Assembly (NCBI GenBank): GCA_902806175.1
Contig: CADCVQ010000017.1
Span: 1 to 64,000, forward strand
Direction of reading: 5' to 3'
Origin: an uncultured Solirubrobacteraceae bacterium
Lineage (GTDB): Bacteria > Actinomycetota > Thermoleophilia > Solirubrobacterales > Solirubrobacteraceae
DNA length: 64,000 nucleotides
Shown here: one piece after another, positions 43,106-51,386 of the stretch
Position numbering within the stretch: the first letter of the stretch is position 1
Layout of the letters: the number at the start of each line of letters is the position of its first letter
Notes under the pieces: generated by a model
The model's input: the letters and a program-made list of their open reading frames with translations, nothing else
The model's database searches: none
Told to the model about the DNA's origin: nothing
Program-made: the position numbers and the translations under genes

Positions 43106-43212
43106 ACTTCAGTCCCGGTCGCCCCTCGCATGGCCGCCGACCTCCGTCGCCCTACGCGCGCATCAGGGGCACTCGGATCCAGCACCTGCCTGGGACTCGC
43201 ACGCTCGCCGCG

Positions 43213-43410
43213 CTAATCGCCGTCGGCGAGCGGCCGCGCCGCTGGATGAGGCAGCGCCATGGGCGCTTCGGTCAGCGCCTGCAGCGCCGCTGCGAGCTCC
43301 ATCCAGCCCTGAAACGTCCGGCGCTGGCCGTGCTCGGGCGCGAGTGAGCCCTTGATCGGCTCGCTGTCCGGCTCGACCTCGAGTGAGAGGCGCAGCATCT
43401 TCCCCGCCAT
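43213..43410 (-). CDS. Small conserved actinobacterial protein
   Basis: A 65-residue protein (MAGKMLRLSLEVEPDSEPIK ... QGWMELAAALQALTEAP). The pattern of a short acidic beta strand pair, then a G-W-x-E-L-x-x-A-L helix, resembles a family of about 60-80 residue actinobacterial proteins of unknown function that I recall but cannot name. AAGGG lies about 9 nt before the ATG. Operator site D begins 31 nt upstream, which supports this being a real gene despite its size. Confidence 0.6.
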   Translation of the reverse strand: MAGKMLRLSLEVEPDSEPIKGSLAPEHGQRRTFQGWMELAAALQALTEAPMALPHPAARPLADGD

Positions 43411-43441
43411 GGACGGGACCCTTGCAGCCGGGCGCCGTCTT

Positions 43442-43474
43442 CGCATCATGGAGCACCCTGAGATCGGACCCTGA
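43442..43474 (-). promoter_or_regulatory. 33-bp tandem-repeat operator, site D
   Basis: Toward the small gene it reads TCAGGGTCC-GATCT-CAGGGTGC-TCCATGATGCG, followed by AAG. The second octamer matches the consensus exactly and the first has one change. It lies 31 nt before the start codon, the closest of the five sites. Confidence 0.75.
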
Positions 43475-43626
43475 ACTTTTCGTGGTGTGATTTGCGCTCC
43501 GGCGCGGAGCCGGCCTCGGGAGGCGCTCCTTGCCCGCAGGTCGAAGCCAGTACGCCGCGCGCTTGTCAATTCCCGCGGCCGCTCGGGCGCGGAATGGCCA
43601 GCGTGACGCGAGGGACGCCGCCACCA

Positions 43627-43659
43627 ACAGGGTGCGATCTCAGGGTGCTCCCCGACCCG
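43627..43659 (+). promoter_or_regulatory. 33-bp tandem-repeat operator, site E
   Basis: On the plus strand it reads ACAGGGTGC-GATCT-CAGGGTGC-TCCCCGACCCG. It is the only copy on this strand and is followed by the plus-strand DUF3072 and CHAD genes, so its orientation relative to the downstream gene is the same as at sites A-D. The distance to the candidate starts at 43810 or 43999 is 150 or 339 nt. Confidence 0.72.
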
Positions 43660-43998
43660 ACGCGGCGACCTGCACGCCATGCTCCGGTCACGCGGCGCAG
43701 CGCCGGCGGTTGGTGTGCGGAGCGTCGAGCGCGGCAAGCCGCGTCCTCGAACCGAATCTCACACCTGCGGACAGACATCCCACACAATCAACGACGAAGG
43801 GGGAGGCTCATGCAGCGCATCTTCGGCAACGACCGACGCCGCCGGCAACAGATCGCGCCCGCAGCGCAGCCGCTTTCAGATCCGGCGCCGTTGACCGTCG
43901 ACACGATCCGCCATCCCGCTGGGCCGAGGTCAGGGGCGGATGGCCGTCCCTTGGCCTCGGAAGTTTGTCCCCTGCGCGTCGGCGGGAACCCGGAGCGC

Positions 43999-44202
43999 AT
44001 GGACCGCCCGCAAAGCAACCCCGAGAAGGACCCGAGCGACTGGACGACCGGCGACGAGCCGATGACGGGGCCGCAGGCCTCGTACCTGGAGACTCTCTGC
44101 CGCGAGGCCGGCGTGGAGTTCGATCCCGACCTCAGCAAGGCCGACGCCTCACGGCGCATCGACGAGTTGCAGCAGAAGACGGGTCGCGGCGCTGAGTCAT
44201 GA
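43999..44202 (+). CDS. DUF3072 family small protein
   Basis: A 67-residue protein with the family core DWTTGDEPMTGPQASYLETL and a following FDPDLSKADASRRIDELQ, typical of stand-alone DUF3072 proteins of 55-70 residues; function unknown. ATG 43999 gives the usual family length. The same frame is open to ATG 43810, which has a stronger GGGGGAGG ribosome site and would add a 63-residue basic extension of unclear origin. Operator site E lies further upstream. The stop overlaps the CHAD gene start (ATGA). Confidence 0.75.
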   Translation: MDRPQSNPEKDPSDWTTGDEPMTGPQASYLETLCREAGVEFDPDLSKADASRRIDELQQKTGRGAES

Positions 44203-45344
44203 GCCGCGCGAAGCAGGCGCGCGGCTTCGCCCTGGCGGCGGCCGGCGCGTCGGCGCTCTACGCGTTTAGCACCCGTCGAAGACAGGAGAAGACGGTTCAC
44301 ATGGCAGACTCACCCGCTTCACTTCAGGAGGACCCGCCCACCCGCACGCTGATCGAGGCCGCGACCACCGGCACGACAGTCGCGGACGATCCGCCGCCCG
44401 CGCCCAGGCCGCTCAGCCCCGAGGAGCGCGAGTTTCGCCTGCTGCCCGGCGAGACCGTCGCCGACGGCCTGCGCCGCGCAATCTGCGGACGACTGGCAGA
44501 CAGCTCCGCCGCGCTCGCCGGCGTCACCGACCGCGACGAGCTCGGCGAGGCCGTCCACGGCACGCGCAAGTCGATCAAGCGCGTGCGCGCCGCACTGCGC
44601 CTGTCACGCGACGCGCTCGGCGCGCCGACCTACGAGCGCGAGAACACGGCCATGCGCTCGATCGCCGGCCGCCTGGCCGGGGCGCGCGACGCACAGGTCC
44701 TGATCGAGACGTTGGACGCGCTCGAGCAGGCGTCCGGCGGCGAGCTCTCGCCGCAGGCGACCGAGCGGCTGCATGCGCGCCTGGAGGACGACCACGCGCG
44801 CGAGATCGCGGCGATGGCGGCCGACGGCGAGCTGGCCGTGGCGACGCGACAGGCACTCGAGGAGGCGCGTGCGCGCGCGGAGCACTGGAGCTTCGCGGAG
44901 GACGGCTTCGTCGCCGTCAAGCCCGGCCTGCGGCGCGTCTACAGCCGCGGGCGCAGGCAGCTGCGCGCCGCCTGCGAGCAGCCCACCGCCGAGAACCTGC
45001 ACGACACCCGCAAGCGCGTGAAGGATCTCTGGCACGCGGCAGAGCTGCTGCGCGAGGCCGACCCTAAGCGGATGAAGCGCCTCGCGCGCGACGCCCACGA
45101 GGTCGCAAGCCTGCTCGGTGACCACCACGACCTCAGCGTGCTGCGCGACTACGCCGCGGCGAACCCGCAGCTGTTCTCGGATATGGCCGCCCGCGAGACG
45201 CTACTCGACGCGCTCGACCGCGACTCCGAAACGCTGCAGAAGCGCGCGCTCAAGCACGCGCGACGGCTCTACCAGCGTCCGGCCAAGCGCTTCGTCAAGG
45301 ACGTCGCGCGCGGCTGGGACAAGCGCGTCTCGAGCGCGGGCTGA
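44199..45344 (+). CDS. CHAD-domain protein with N-terminal hydrophobic segment
   Basis: A 381-residue protein whose residues about 90-375 form a CHAD domain, a helical fold rich in conserved His, Arg and Lys: AVHGTRKSIKRVRAALRL, NLHDTRKRVKDLWHAAELL and LLGDHHDLSVL. CHAD proteins bind inorganic polyphosphate. The first 30 residues contain a helix (ARGFALAAAGASALYAF) before RRRQEK that could anchor it to the membrane; ATG 44301 would give a form without it. It overlaps the DUF3072 gene and may share the operator-E transcript. Confidence 0.85.
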   Translation: MSRAKQARGFALAAAGASALYAFSTRRRQEKTVHMADSPASLQEDPPTRTLIEAATTGTTVADDPPPAPRPLSPEEREFRLLPGETVADGLRRAICGRLADSSAALAGVTDRDELGEAVHGTRKSIKRVRAALRLSRDALGAPTYERENTAMRSIAGRLAGARDAQVLIETLDALEQASGGELSPQATERLHARLEDDHAREIAAMAADGELAVATRQALEEARARAEHWSFAEDGFVAVKPGLRRVYSRGRRQLRAACEQPTAENLHDTRKRVKDLWHAAELLREADPKRMKRLARDAHEVASLLGDHHDLSVLRDYAAANPQLFSDMAARETLLDALDRDSETLQKRALKHARRLYQRPAKRFVKDVARGWDKRVSSAG

Positions 45345-45348
45345 GCGC

Positions 45349-46284
45349 CTACAACCGCCGTCCGCGGTTGTGCTCGGAAGCCGCCTCGCGCAGACCTTCC
45401 CCCTGCGCGGGGCGCAGCGTTGCGGTCACATGGCGCCAGTAGCGGCGCGGGTCGTGGCCGGGCAGCACGAGCGCCGCGATCGAGCGCAGCGCGTAGGTGA
45501 ACGCCGTCAGCAGGCGCACGGCCCAGGCGGCTGCGCCGGTGTGGTGCTTGCGCATGTACAGGTCGCGGTTGCGTGACAGCTCGACGATGCGCCGCTCGGG
45601 CACCGCCCCCGTCGAGAGCTGCTCGTGGTGAATCGCGACGGCCTGCGGCACGTAGAGCGTGCGCCAGCCCGCGTCGCGCAGGCGCTTGCAGAAGTCGACC
45701 TCGTCGGAGTACACGAAGAAGTCGGGGTCAAACCAGCCGACCTGCTCGGCCGCCTCGCGGCGCACGAGCAGTGCCGCAGACTGTGCCCAATCGACCTCGC
45801 GGATCTCCTTGCCGCGGCTCTGCACGGTGTAGCGGCGGTGCAGGAACAGCGCGCCCACGAGCGCCGTCAGCGGCGTCGGGAAGCGCCACGCCGACGGCTG
45901 CTGGCGCCCGTCGGGCCGCTGCAGCCGCGCACCCGCCGCGCCGCAGTCGGGGCGTCCGTCGAGGGCCGCACGCAGCCGCTCGGTGGCGCCCGGCAGCAGC
46001 TCGGAGTCCTCGTTGAGCAGCAGGCACAGGCGCCCACGCGCGCGTTGCAGCAGGACGGAGTCGTTCTCGCCCTTGCCGCGCCGCCGCTGCAGCGCGATGA
46101 CCTCCGTCGTCGCCGGATGGCGCCGCGCGGCGCTGGGCGAGCCGTCGTTGGAGGCGTTGTCGAGCACGAGCACCTCGGTCTCGAGGCCGAGCGCCGCCTG
46201 CTCACGCGCGATCGCGTCCAGGCAGCACAACAGCAGCTCGCGCAGCTCTGTGTTGACGACGCAGAAGGAGATCTCGACGGCCAC
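45349..46284 (-). CDS. Family 2 glycosyltransferase (rhamnosyltransferase-like)
   Basis: A 311-residue GT-A enzyme. VEISFCVVNTELRELLLCCL begins the fold; VLVLDNASNDGS is the nucleotide-binding loop, LLLNEDSELLPG the DxD-like site, and FFVYSDEVDFCKRLRDAGWR the acceptor-side motif typical of rhamnosyltransferases. A hydrophobic stretch near the C terminus (LLTAFTYALRSIAALVLPG) may associate with the membrane. GTG start at 46284, with TAACGT 6 nt upstream on the minus strand. It converges with the CHAD gene (4 nt between stops). Confidence 0.88.
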   Translation of the reverse strand: MAVEISFCVVNTELRELLLCCLDAIAREQAALGLETEVLVLDNASNDGSPSAARRHPATTEVIALQRRRGKGENDSVLLQRARGRLCLLLNEDSELLPGATERLRAALDGRPDCGAAGARLQRPDGRQQPSAWRFPTPLTALVGALFLHRRYTVQSRGKEIREVDWAQSAALLVRREAAEQVGWFDPDFFVYSDEVDFCKRLRDAGWRTLYVPQAVAIHHEQLSTGAVPERRIVELSRNRDLYMRKHHTGAAAWAVRLLTAFTYALRSIAALVLPGHDPRRYWRHVTATLRPAQGEGLREAASEHNRGRRL

Positions 46285-46375
46285 GGCGCCACGTTATGGG
46301 ACGGGGCGCTGCTTACGCGCGCTCACGTGAGCAGTGTCGTGCGTCGGGCACAGCGTCTGGGACTACGCTCTCGCG

Positions 46376-47500
46376 GTGCGCGTGGACGTCGTGGATCCCT
46401 CGGCCTACACGCCGCCCTACGACCACGCGCTGTGCTCCGCGCTGGCGCGGGCGGGCGCGCACGTTCGCCTGCAGACGAGTCGCTTCGGCTACGGCCCGGT
46501 GCCCGCGCCCGATGGCTATGAGCGGGTGGAGCGCTTCTACCGCCGCGGCGCGGCCGCCCGTCCCGGCTCGCGCGCGCGGGTCGTCACCAAGCTCGCTCAG
46601 CAGGTGCCCGACATGCTGCGCTACGCGCGCAGTGCGGCGCCGCTGGCCGACGTCGTGCACTTTCAGTGGCTGACGGTGCAGCAGCTCGACGTCCACCTGC
46701 TGCCGCCCGGCCGGCCGCTCGTGCTGACCGCCCACGACGTGCTGCCGCGCGAGCCGCGCCGCGGGCAGCTCGCCGCGCAGCGGCGCCTGTATGAGCGCGT
46801 CGACGCCGTCGTCGTGCACTCCGAGCACGGGCGCCGGCGGCTCGCGGAGGCGCTCGCGATCGCGCCCGCGAAGATCCACGTCATCGCCCACGGCGCCTTC
46901 GAGCACCTGACGCACGTGGCGGACGCGCGCCCGCTGCCCGAGGAGCTCGCCCGCGTGACGAAGCCGGTCGTCCTGTGCTTCGGGCTCATGCGCCCGTACA
47001 AGGGGATCGACGTGCTGCTCGAGGCCTGGCGCGCGGCGGACCTCGATGCCGAGCTGTGGATCGTCGGCATGCCGCGGATGGACATCGCGCCGTTGCGCGC
47101 GCAGGCGCCGCCGTCGGTGCGCTGGGTCGCGCGCTTCATCGCCGACGACGAGATCGCCGCGTTCTTTCGCCGCGCGCAGCTCGTCGCGCTGCCCTACCGC
47201 GAGATCGACCAGTCCGGCGTGCTGTCCACCGCCCTCGCCTTCGGGCGGCCGCTGCTGCTGACCGCGGTCGGCGGCTTTCCGGAGGTGGCGGGGCACGGCG
47301 CCGCCGCGCTCGTCGCACCCGGCGACCCGCTCGCGCTCGCGCAGCAGCTGCGCCGCCTGATCGGCGACGGCGACGCTCGCGACCGCCTCGCCGCCGGGGC
47401 GCGTGCGGCGGCGGCCGGCCCGTACTCCTGGGACGCGGTCGCCGCTGCGCACATGCAGCTCTACGGCGCGCTCGCGGCGCCGGGCGCTCGGCGAGAATGA
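46376..47500 (+). CDS. Family 4 glycosyltransferase
   Basis: A 374-residue GT-B enzyme. VVHFQWLTVQQLDVHLLPPG and VLTAHDVLPREPR occupy the N-terminal domain; VVLCFGLMRPYKGIDVLLEA, then FFRRAQLVALPYREIDQSGV and STALAFGRPLLLTAVGGFPE, are the donor-binding motifs of GT4. The start is GTG 46376, with TACGCT at 46364-46369 6 nt upstream and no SD. It begins a three-gene operon with a GT2 enzyme and the priming transferase. Confidence 0.9.
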   Translation: MRVDVVDPSAYTPPYDHALCSALARAGAHVRLQTSRFGYGPVPAPDGYERVERFYRRGAAARPGSRARVVTKLAQQVPDMLRYARSAAPLADVVHFQWLTVQQLDVHLLPPGRPLVLTAHDVLPREPRRGQLAAQRRLYERVDAVVVHSEHGRRRLAEALAIAPAKIHVIAHGAFEHLTHVADARPLPEELARVTKPVVLCFGLMRPYKGIDVLLEAWRAADLDAELWIVGMPRMDIAPLRAQAPPSVRWVARFIADDEIAAFFRRAQLVALPYREIDQSGVLSTALAFGRPLLLTAVGGFPEVAGHGAAALVAPGDPLALAQQLRRLIGDGDARDRLAAGARAAAAGPYSWDAVAAAHMQLYGALAAPGARRE

Positions 47501-47504
47501 GCGC

Positions 47505-48653
47505 GTGCTCGCCTGGGAGGTCGTCTTCTGGCTCTGCGCCGCTCTGCTCGTCTACGCGCAGATCGGCTACCCGCTCGTGCTCGCCGCGCTCGCACGGGTG
47601 CGTCGTGCGCGGGCGGCTGCTGCGCCGGCGCCGGCGCCCGCGCCGGCGCAGCAGCCGTACGTCTCGCTGATCGTCGCCGCCTACGACGAGGAGGCCGTGA
47701 TCGCGCGCAAGGTGGCAAACGCGCTCGCGCTGGACTACCCGCGCGACCGGCTGGAGATCGTCGTGGCGTCCGACGGCTCGTCGGACGGCACGGCGCAGCA
47801 GGCGCGCGGCGCCGGCGCCGACCTCGTACTGGAGCTTGCGCGCGGCGGCAAGATCCGCGCGCAGGACGCCGCCGTCGCGGCGTCGCGCGGGGAGATCGTC
47901 GCCTTCTCGGATGCCAACAGCATCTGGGAGCGCGACGCGCTGCGCACGCTCGTCGCCGCCTTTGCAGACCCGCGCGTCGGCTACGCCTGCGGGCAGGTGA
48001 CGTTCGTATCCGGTTGCGCCGGCGGTACCAACCAGGAGGGCCTGTACTGGCGCTACGAGATGGCGCTGCGTGCGCTGGAGTCCAGGCTGGGCTCGATCAC
48101 GGCCGGCAACGGCGCGATCTACGCGACGCGCCGCGAGTCCTACATCGTGGTCGACCCGATCATGGGCCACGACCTCTCGTTTCCGTTCAACATGGTCAAG
48201 CGCGGCTGGCGCGCCGTGTACGTCCCGGCGGCGCGCGCGAGGGAGAAGATGGTGCCCTCGATCGAGGGCGAGTTCGCCCGCAAGCGGCGCATGATGAGCC
48301 ACACCTGGCCGATCGTCCTGCGCGGCGGGTTGCTGTCGCCGCGCGGCTATCCACCGCTGTATGCGCTGATGATCGCCTCACACAGGGTGTTGCGCTACGT
48401 GGCGCCGTTTCTGCACGTGGCGGCGCTCGTGGCGAGCTTCGTGCTGGGGGCGACAAGCACGTTCTACGCGATCGCGCTGGCGCTTCAACTGGCGCTGATC
48501 GTTGCCGCCCTGCTCGCCCGCGTCGTGCCGCTGCGCCCGCTGCTCGTCGTCCGCTACTACGTTCTGACGACGGCGTCGGTCGCCGCGGGCCTGTGGGACT
48601 GGCTGCGCCACGGCACGCCTGCCGGCTGGGAGCCGGCGGAGGGCACGCGCTGA
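47505..48653 (+). CDS. Membrane-bound family 2 glycosyltransferase
   Basis: A 382-residue protein with one N-terminal helix, an Ala/Pro-rich linker, a GT-A domain (about 50-250) and two or three helices at the C terminus (about 290-365). Visible motifs: VSLIVAAYDEEAVIARKVAN, VVASDGSSDGT, VAFSDANSIWERDALR and a late RKRRMMSHTW, corresponding to the Q/RxxRW-type motif of processive synthases. It could make a polymer backbone or add one sugar. GTG 47505 is 5 nt after the preceding stop. Confidence 0.85.
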   Translation: MLAWEVVFWLCAALLVYAQIGYPLVLAALARVRRARAAAAPAPAPAPAQQPYVSLIVAAYDEEAVIARKVANALALDYPRDRLEIVVASDGSSDGTAQQARGAGADLVLELARGGKIRAQDAAVAASRGEIVAFSDANSIWERDALRTLVAAFADPRVGYACGQVTFVSGCAGGTNQEGLYWRYEMALRALESRLGSITAGNGAIYATRRESYIVVDPIMGHDLSFPFNMVKRGWRAVYVPAARAREKMVPSIEGEFARKRRMMSHTWPIVLRGGLLSPRGYPPLYALMIASHRVLRYVAPFLHVAALVASFVLGATSTFYAIALALQLALIVAALLARVVPLRPLLVVRYYVLTTASVAAGLWDWLRHGTPAGWEPAEGTR

Positions 48654-49243
48654 TGGCTCGCCGCGCGTTCGACGTCCTCGTCGCCGGGACCGGGCTCGTG
48701 CTGGCCGCGCCGCTGCTCGCGCTCGCCGCGCTCGCGATCCGCCTGGAGTCGCGCGGCCGCGTCCTCTACCGCCAGCGCCGCGTCGGCCGCGACGGCCGCG
48801 AGTTCGACGTGCTCAAGCTGCGCACGATGGTCGACGGGGCGGAGCACATCGGCGCCGGCCTCGCGGTCAACACGGGTGACGCGCGCATCACCCGCGTGGG
48901 AAGGATCCTGCGGCGCACGTCGCTCGACGAGCTGCCCAACCTCGTCAACGTGCTGCGCGGCGAGATGGCGATCGTCGGCCCGCGCCCGACCCTGCCGTCG
49001 CAGGTGGCGCAGTACACCGCGCGCGAGCGCGGGCGGCTGGCGGTGCGACCGGGGATCACCGGCTGGGCGCAGGTCAACGGCCGCACGTCGCTGCCGTGGG
49101 CGCAGCGCATCGAGCTTGACCTCTGGTACATCGAGCACCGCTCGTGGCGCCTTGACCTGAAGATCCTGTGGCGCAGCGCGCGGCTGGTGGTCGCCGGCGA
49201 GGGGCTCTACAAGGGAACGACGGGCGGCTGGCAGGAGCGCTAG
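48653..49243 (+). CDS. Priming sugar transferase (WcaJ/RfbP-type, C-terminal domain only)
   Basis: A 196-residue bacterial sugar transferase (PF02397) with one N-terminal helix (FDVLVAGTGLVLAAPLLALA). The family motifs are KLRTMVDGA, the RRTSLDELPNLVNVLRGEMA block, IVGPRPTLP and RPGITGWAQVNGR. It should transfer a sugar-1-phosphate to undecaprenyl phosphate to start repeat-unit synthesis. It is the short form without the N-terminal four-helix domain. TGATG overlap with the preceding glycosyltransferase gene. Confidence 0.93.
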   Translation: MARRAFDVLVAGTGLVLAAPLLALAALAIRLESRGRVLYRQRRVGRDGREFDVLKLRTMVDGAEHIGAGLAVNTGDARITRVGRILRRTSLDELPNLVNVLRGEMAIVGPRPTLPSQVAQYTARERGRLAVRPGITGWAQVNGRTSLPWAQRIELDLWYIEHRSWRLDLKILWRSARLVVAGEGLYKGTTGGWQER

Positions 49244-49322
49244 CGCTGGTGACGACTCGGGCGCCGTGCGCGCACTACGAGTGATGCGGCGTCTTGCGCA
49301 CCCGATACGGCACACTTCGCTC

Positions 49323-49772
49323 ATGCATCGCAACCGAGTTGCTCTCGCCGTGCTCGTCATCACGGGTCTCATCGCCACGGGATGCGGCTCTGACGACGAC
49401 ACCGAGCGCAATTCCGCCGGACAGTCCGGCGCCGCCGAGGTCGAGAAGGACGACAAGGCCAAGCCCAAGCGCAAGAGCCGCCGCGCGCAGATGGTCCAAT
49501 GCATCGAAGACGAGATCGGATCCGACGTGAAGTCCGACGGCGGCCCCCACAACCTGTCGGTCAAGGGCGCCGACGGCAAGCGTCAGGCGATCATCGTCAT
49601 CCACGACGACGCCGCCGCTGCGCGTAAGGGGGTCGCCCGCACCTTGGGAACGGGCCGCAACGCGGTGACGTTCGGTCGTGCTGAATTCATCCGGTACGCG
49701 GCCAGCGACACCGAGGCCGGCGTCATCGTCAACTGCGTGGCGCTTCAGTACAACCCCGCCCAGCGCCGCTGA
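49323..49772 (+). CDS. Small putative lipoprotein
   Basis: A 149-residue protein with a lipoprotein signal (VALAVLVITGLIATGCGS), a charged low-complexity linker (KDDKAKPKRKSRRA) and a small alpha/beta domain (QCIEDEIGSDVK ... IIVIHDDAAAARKG ... VIVNCVALQY). The two Cys in the mature domain could pair. Family not recognised. The gene stands alone between the sugar transferase and soxR. The ATG at 49323 is preferred to the earlier in-frame start because it directly precedes the signal peptide. Confidence 0.7.
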   Translation: MHRNRVALAVLVITGLIATGCGSDDDTERNSAGQSGAAEVEKDDKAKPKRKSRRAQMVQCIEDEIGSDVKSDGGPHNLSVKGADGKRQAIIVIHDDAAAARKGVARTLGTGRNAVTFGRAEFIRYAASDTEAGVIVNCVALQYNPAQRR

Positions 49773-49836
49773 GCGGCGGTCGTCCGCGAGCGCCAGCAAC
49801 TCGTTGCGCAGCTGATGTAACGGCACCACCGCAGCG

Positions 49837-50289
49837 TCAGGCGCTCAGCGGGCGATCGCCGATCCAGTAGCGGGGGCCGGGCCCGCGGCGCGCCGCGCGG
49901 TCTCCCGGATTGGACAGCTGGCAGCGGTCAAGCGACAGGCACCCGCAGCCGATGCACTCCGTCAGCCCCGCCTTGAGGCGCTCGAGCTCGGCGATGCGTT
50001 GATCGATTCGCGTGCTCCAGCTGTTCGACAGGCGCGACCAGTCCTCGCGCGTCGGTGCGCGATCGGGCGGCAGCTTGGAGAGCTCGGCTGCGATCTCCTC
50101 GAGCGTCAGGCCGACGCGCTGGGCGAACACGACGAAGGCGATCCGCCGCAGCACCGATCGCCGGTAGCGGCGGTGCCCCGAGCCCGCGCGCTCGGAGTCG
50201 ATCAGGCCCCGCTGCTCGTAGAAGCGCAGGGCGGAGGATGCGACGCCGCTGCGTCGCGCGACCTCCCCGATGCTCAGCAGATCACCCAT
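49837..50289 (-). CDS. soxR: SoxR-type redox-sensing MerR-family activator
   Basis: A 150-residue regulator. The MerR winged helix (SIGEVARRSGVASSALRFYE) is followed by a dimerisation helix and the SoxR iron-sulfur signature C112-x2-C115-x-C117-x5-C123, which holds a [2Fe-2S] cluster oxidised by redox-cycling compounds. The C-terminal PGDRAARRGPGPRYWIG is usual in actinobacterial SoxR. It is divergent from the metallo-beta-lactamase gene across an 86-bp gap with a MerR-type promoter, which is its likely target. ATG start at 50289. Confidence 0.93.
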   Translation of the reverse strand: MGDLLSIGEVARRSGVASSALRFYEQRGLIDSERAGSGHRRYRRSVLRRIAFVVFAQRVGLTLEEIAAELSKLPPDRAPTREDWSRLSNSWSTRIDQRIAELERLKAGLTECIGCGCLSLDRCQLSNPGDRAARRGPGPRYWIGDRPLSA

Positions 50290-50313
50290 GCCAGAAGAGA
50301 CGACACCACGCCC

Positions 50314-50344
50314 TTGACTTCAAGCGTACTTGAAGTTGTAGCTT
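50314..50344 (+). promoter_or_regulatory. SoxR operator inside a 19-bp-spaced promoter
   Basis: A perfect inverted repeat, ACTTCAAG-CGTA-CTTGAAGT (50317-50336), lies within a promoter whose -35 is TTGACT (50314-50319) and -10 is TAGCTT (50339-50344). The spacer is 19 bp, the overlong spacing typical of MerR-family-activated promoters. The start codon of the downstream gene is 31 nt beyond the -10, with AAGGAG in between. Confidence 0.8.
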
Positions 50345-50375
50345 GCGCCCATCTTCTGACAGGCAAGGAGCGATC

Positions 50376-51386
50376 ATGGCGATCAAGCAGCAGACCGCGA
50401 GCGAGCGGATCACCGAGCAGGTCACGTCGTGGCCGGGCGTCGAGGCCGGGCTCGGCCGCCGCGGCGAATTCGGCTTCACCCTGGGCCGCCGCGAGCTCGG
50501 CCACCTGCACGGCGATCGCGTCTTTCATGGCGGCTTTCCCAAGAAGGTCTGGCAGGAGCTGTTCGACCAGGGCCGCATCGACCACCACCCCGTCTTCCCC
50601 GGCAAGCCGGGCTACGCCGCGCGCAGGATCGACGGCGACGACGACGTCCGCGACGTGATCGAGCTGATCCGGCTGAACTACGACCGGGCCGTCGCGACGC
50701 ACGGCCTGCCCGGCGAGTCCTCCGCGCCTGCGCACGCCGCGCGCGGCGACAAGACCGAGATCGACGGCCTCTACGCGCTCGCGCCCGAGTCGCTGCCGTT
50801 CGCCCCGTCGCACGACATCCGCGCCTTTCTCCTGCGCCGCGACCGCGGCAACCTGCTGCTCTACAGCACCACCATCGCGAGCGCCGCCGCGCCCGCGGTC
50901 AAGCAGCTCGGCGGGATCTCGCGCCACTACCTCAATCACCGCCACGAGGCGCTGTTCGCATCGGAGCGGGTCGCTGCCCCGGTCTTCGTGCACGAGGCCG
51001 AGCGCGCGTCGGTCAGCGGGCGATACACCGTCCGCGGCACCTTCTCCAGGCGCCACATGCTCGACGAGGACTTCGAGGTGATCCCGACGCCCGGCCACAC
51101 CCCGGGAGCGACCGCCTACCTGTGGGACAGTGGCGAGCGTCGCCTGCTGTTCACGGGTGACACGATCTACCTCGACGACGGCGAGTGGGTCGCCGCGGTC
51201 CTTGCGTCAAGCGACCGCGAGGCGTACATCCACAGCCTCGAGCTGATCGGCGAACTCGACTTCGACGTGCTCGTCCCGTGGGCCGCCACCCGCGGCCAGC
51301 CCTTCTACGCGGTCACCGATCGATCCGACCTACAGCGCCGGATCGGCGCGATCATCGAGCGCGTGCGGCGCGGCGAGGACCACTGA
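50376..51386 (+). CDS. DUF5519 domain fused to a metallo-beta-lactamase-fold domain
   Basis: A 336-residue protein. Residues about 8-110 resemble the DUF5519 (luciferase-family) domain: ITEQVTSWPGVEAGLGRRGE, then HLHGDRVFHGGFPKKVWQEL. Residues about 135-330 are a metallo-beta-lactamase fold with PTPGHTPGATAYLW and FTGDTIYLDDG, but the usual HxHxDH site reads HRHEAL, so part of the metal site is missing or altered. Placement opposite soxR suggests a redox or xenobiotic stress role. ATG 50376 has AAGGAG 7 nt upstream. Confidence 0.82.
   Translation: MAIKQQTASERITEQVTSWPGVEAGLGRRGEFGFTLGRRELGHLHGDRVFHGGFPKKVWQELFDQGRIDHHPVFPGKPGYAARRIDGDDDVRDVIELIRLNYDRAVATHGLPGESSAPAHAARGDKTEIDGLYALAPESLPFAPSHDIRAFLLRRDRGNLLLYSTTIASAAAPAVKQLGGISRHYLNHRHEALFASERVAAPVFVHEAERASVSGRYTVRGTFSRRHMLDEDFEVIPTPGHTPGATAYLWDSGERRLLFTGDTIYLDDGEWVAAVLASSDREAYIHSLELIGELDFDVLVPWAATRGQPFYAVTDRSDLQRRIGAIIERVRRGEDH

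Noticed and set aside
39817-43659. Five 33-bp repeats considered as a degenerate CRISPR array
   Set aside because: They are 150-1,600 bp apart, each lies upstream of a gene, one is inverted with its gene, and no cas genes are present. The operator reading fits better.
43163-43737. Longer minus-strand ORFs covering the small gene at 43213-43410
   Set aside because: They run through operator site D and have no SD. The compact 65-codon gene with its own ribosome site is better supported.
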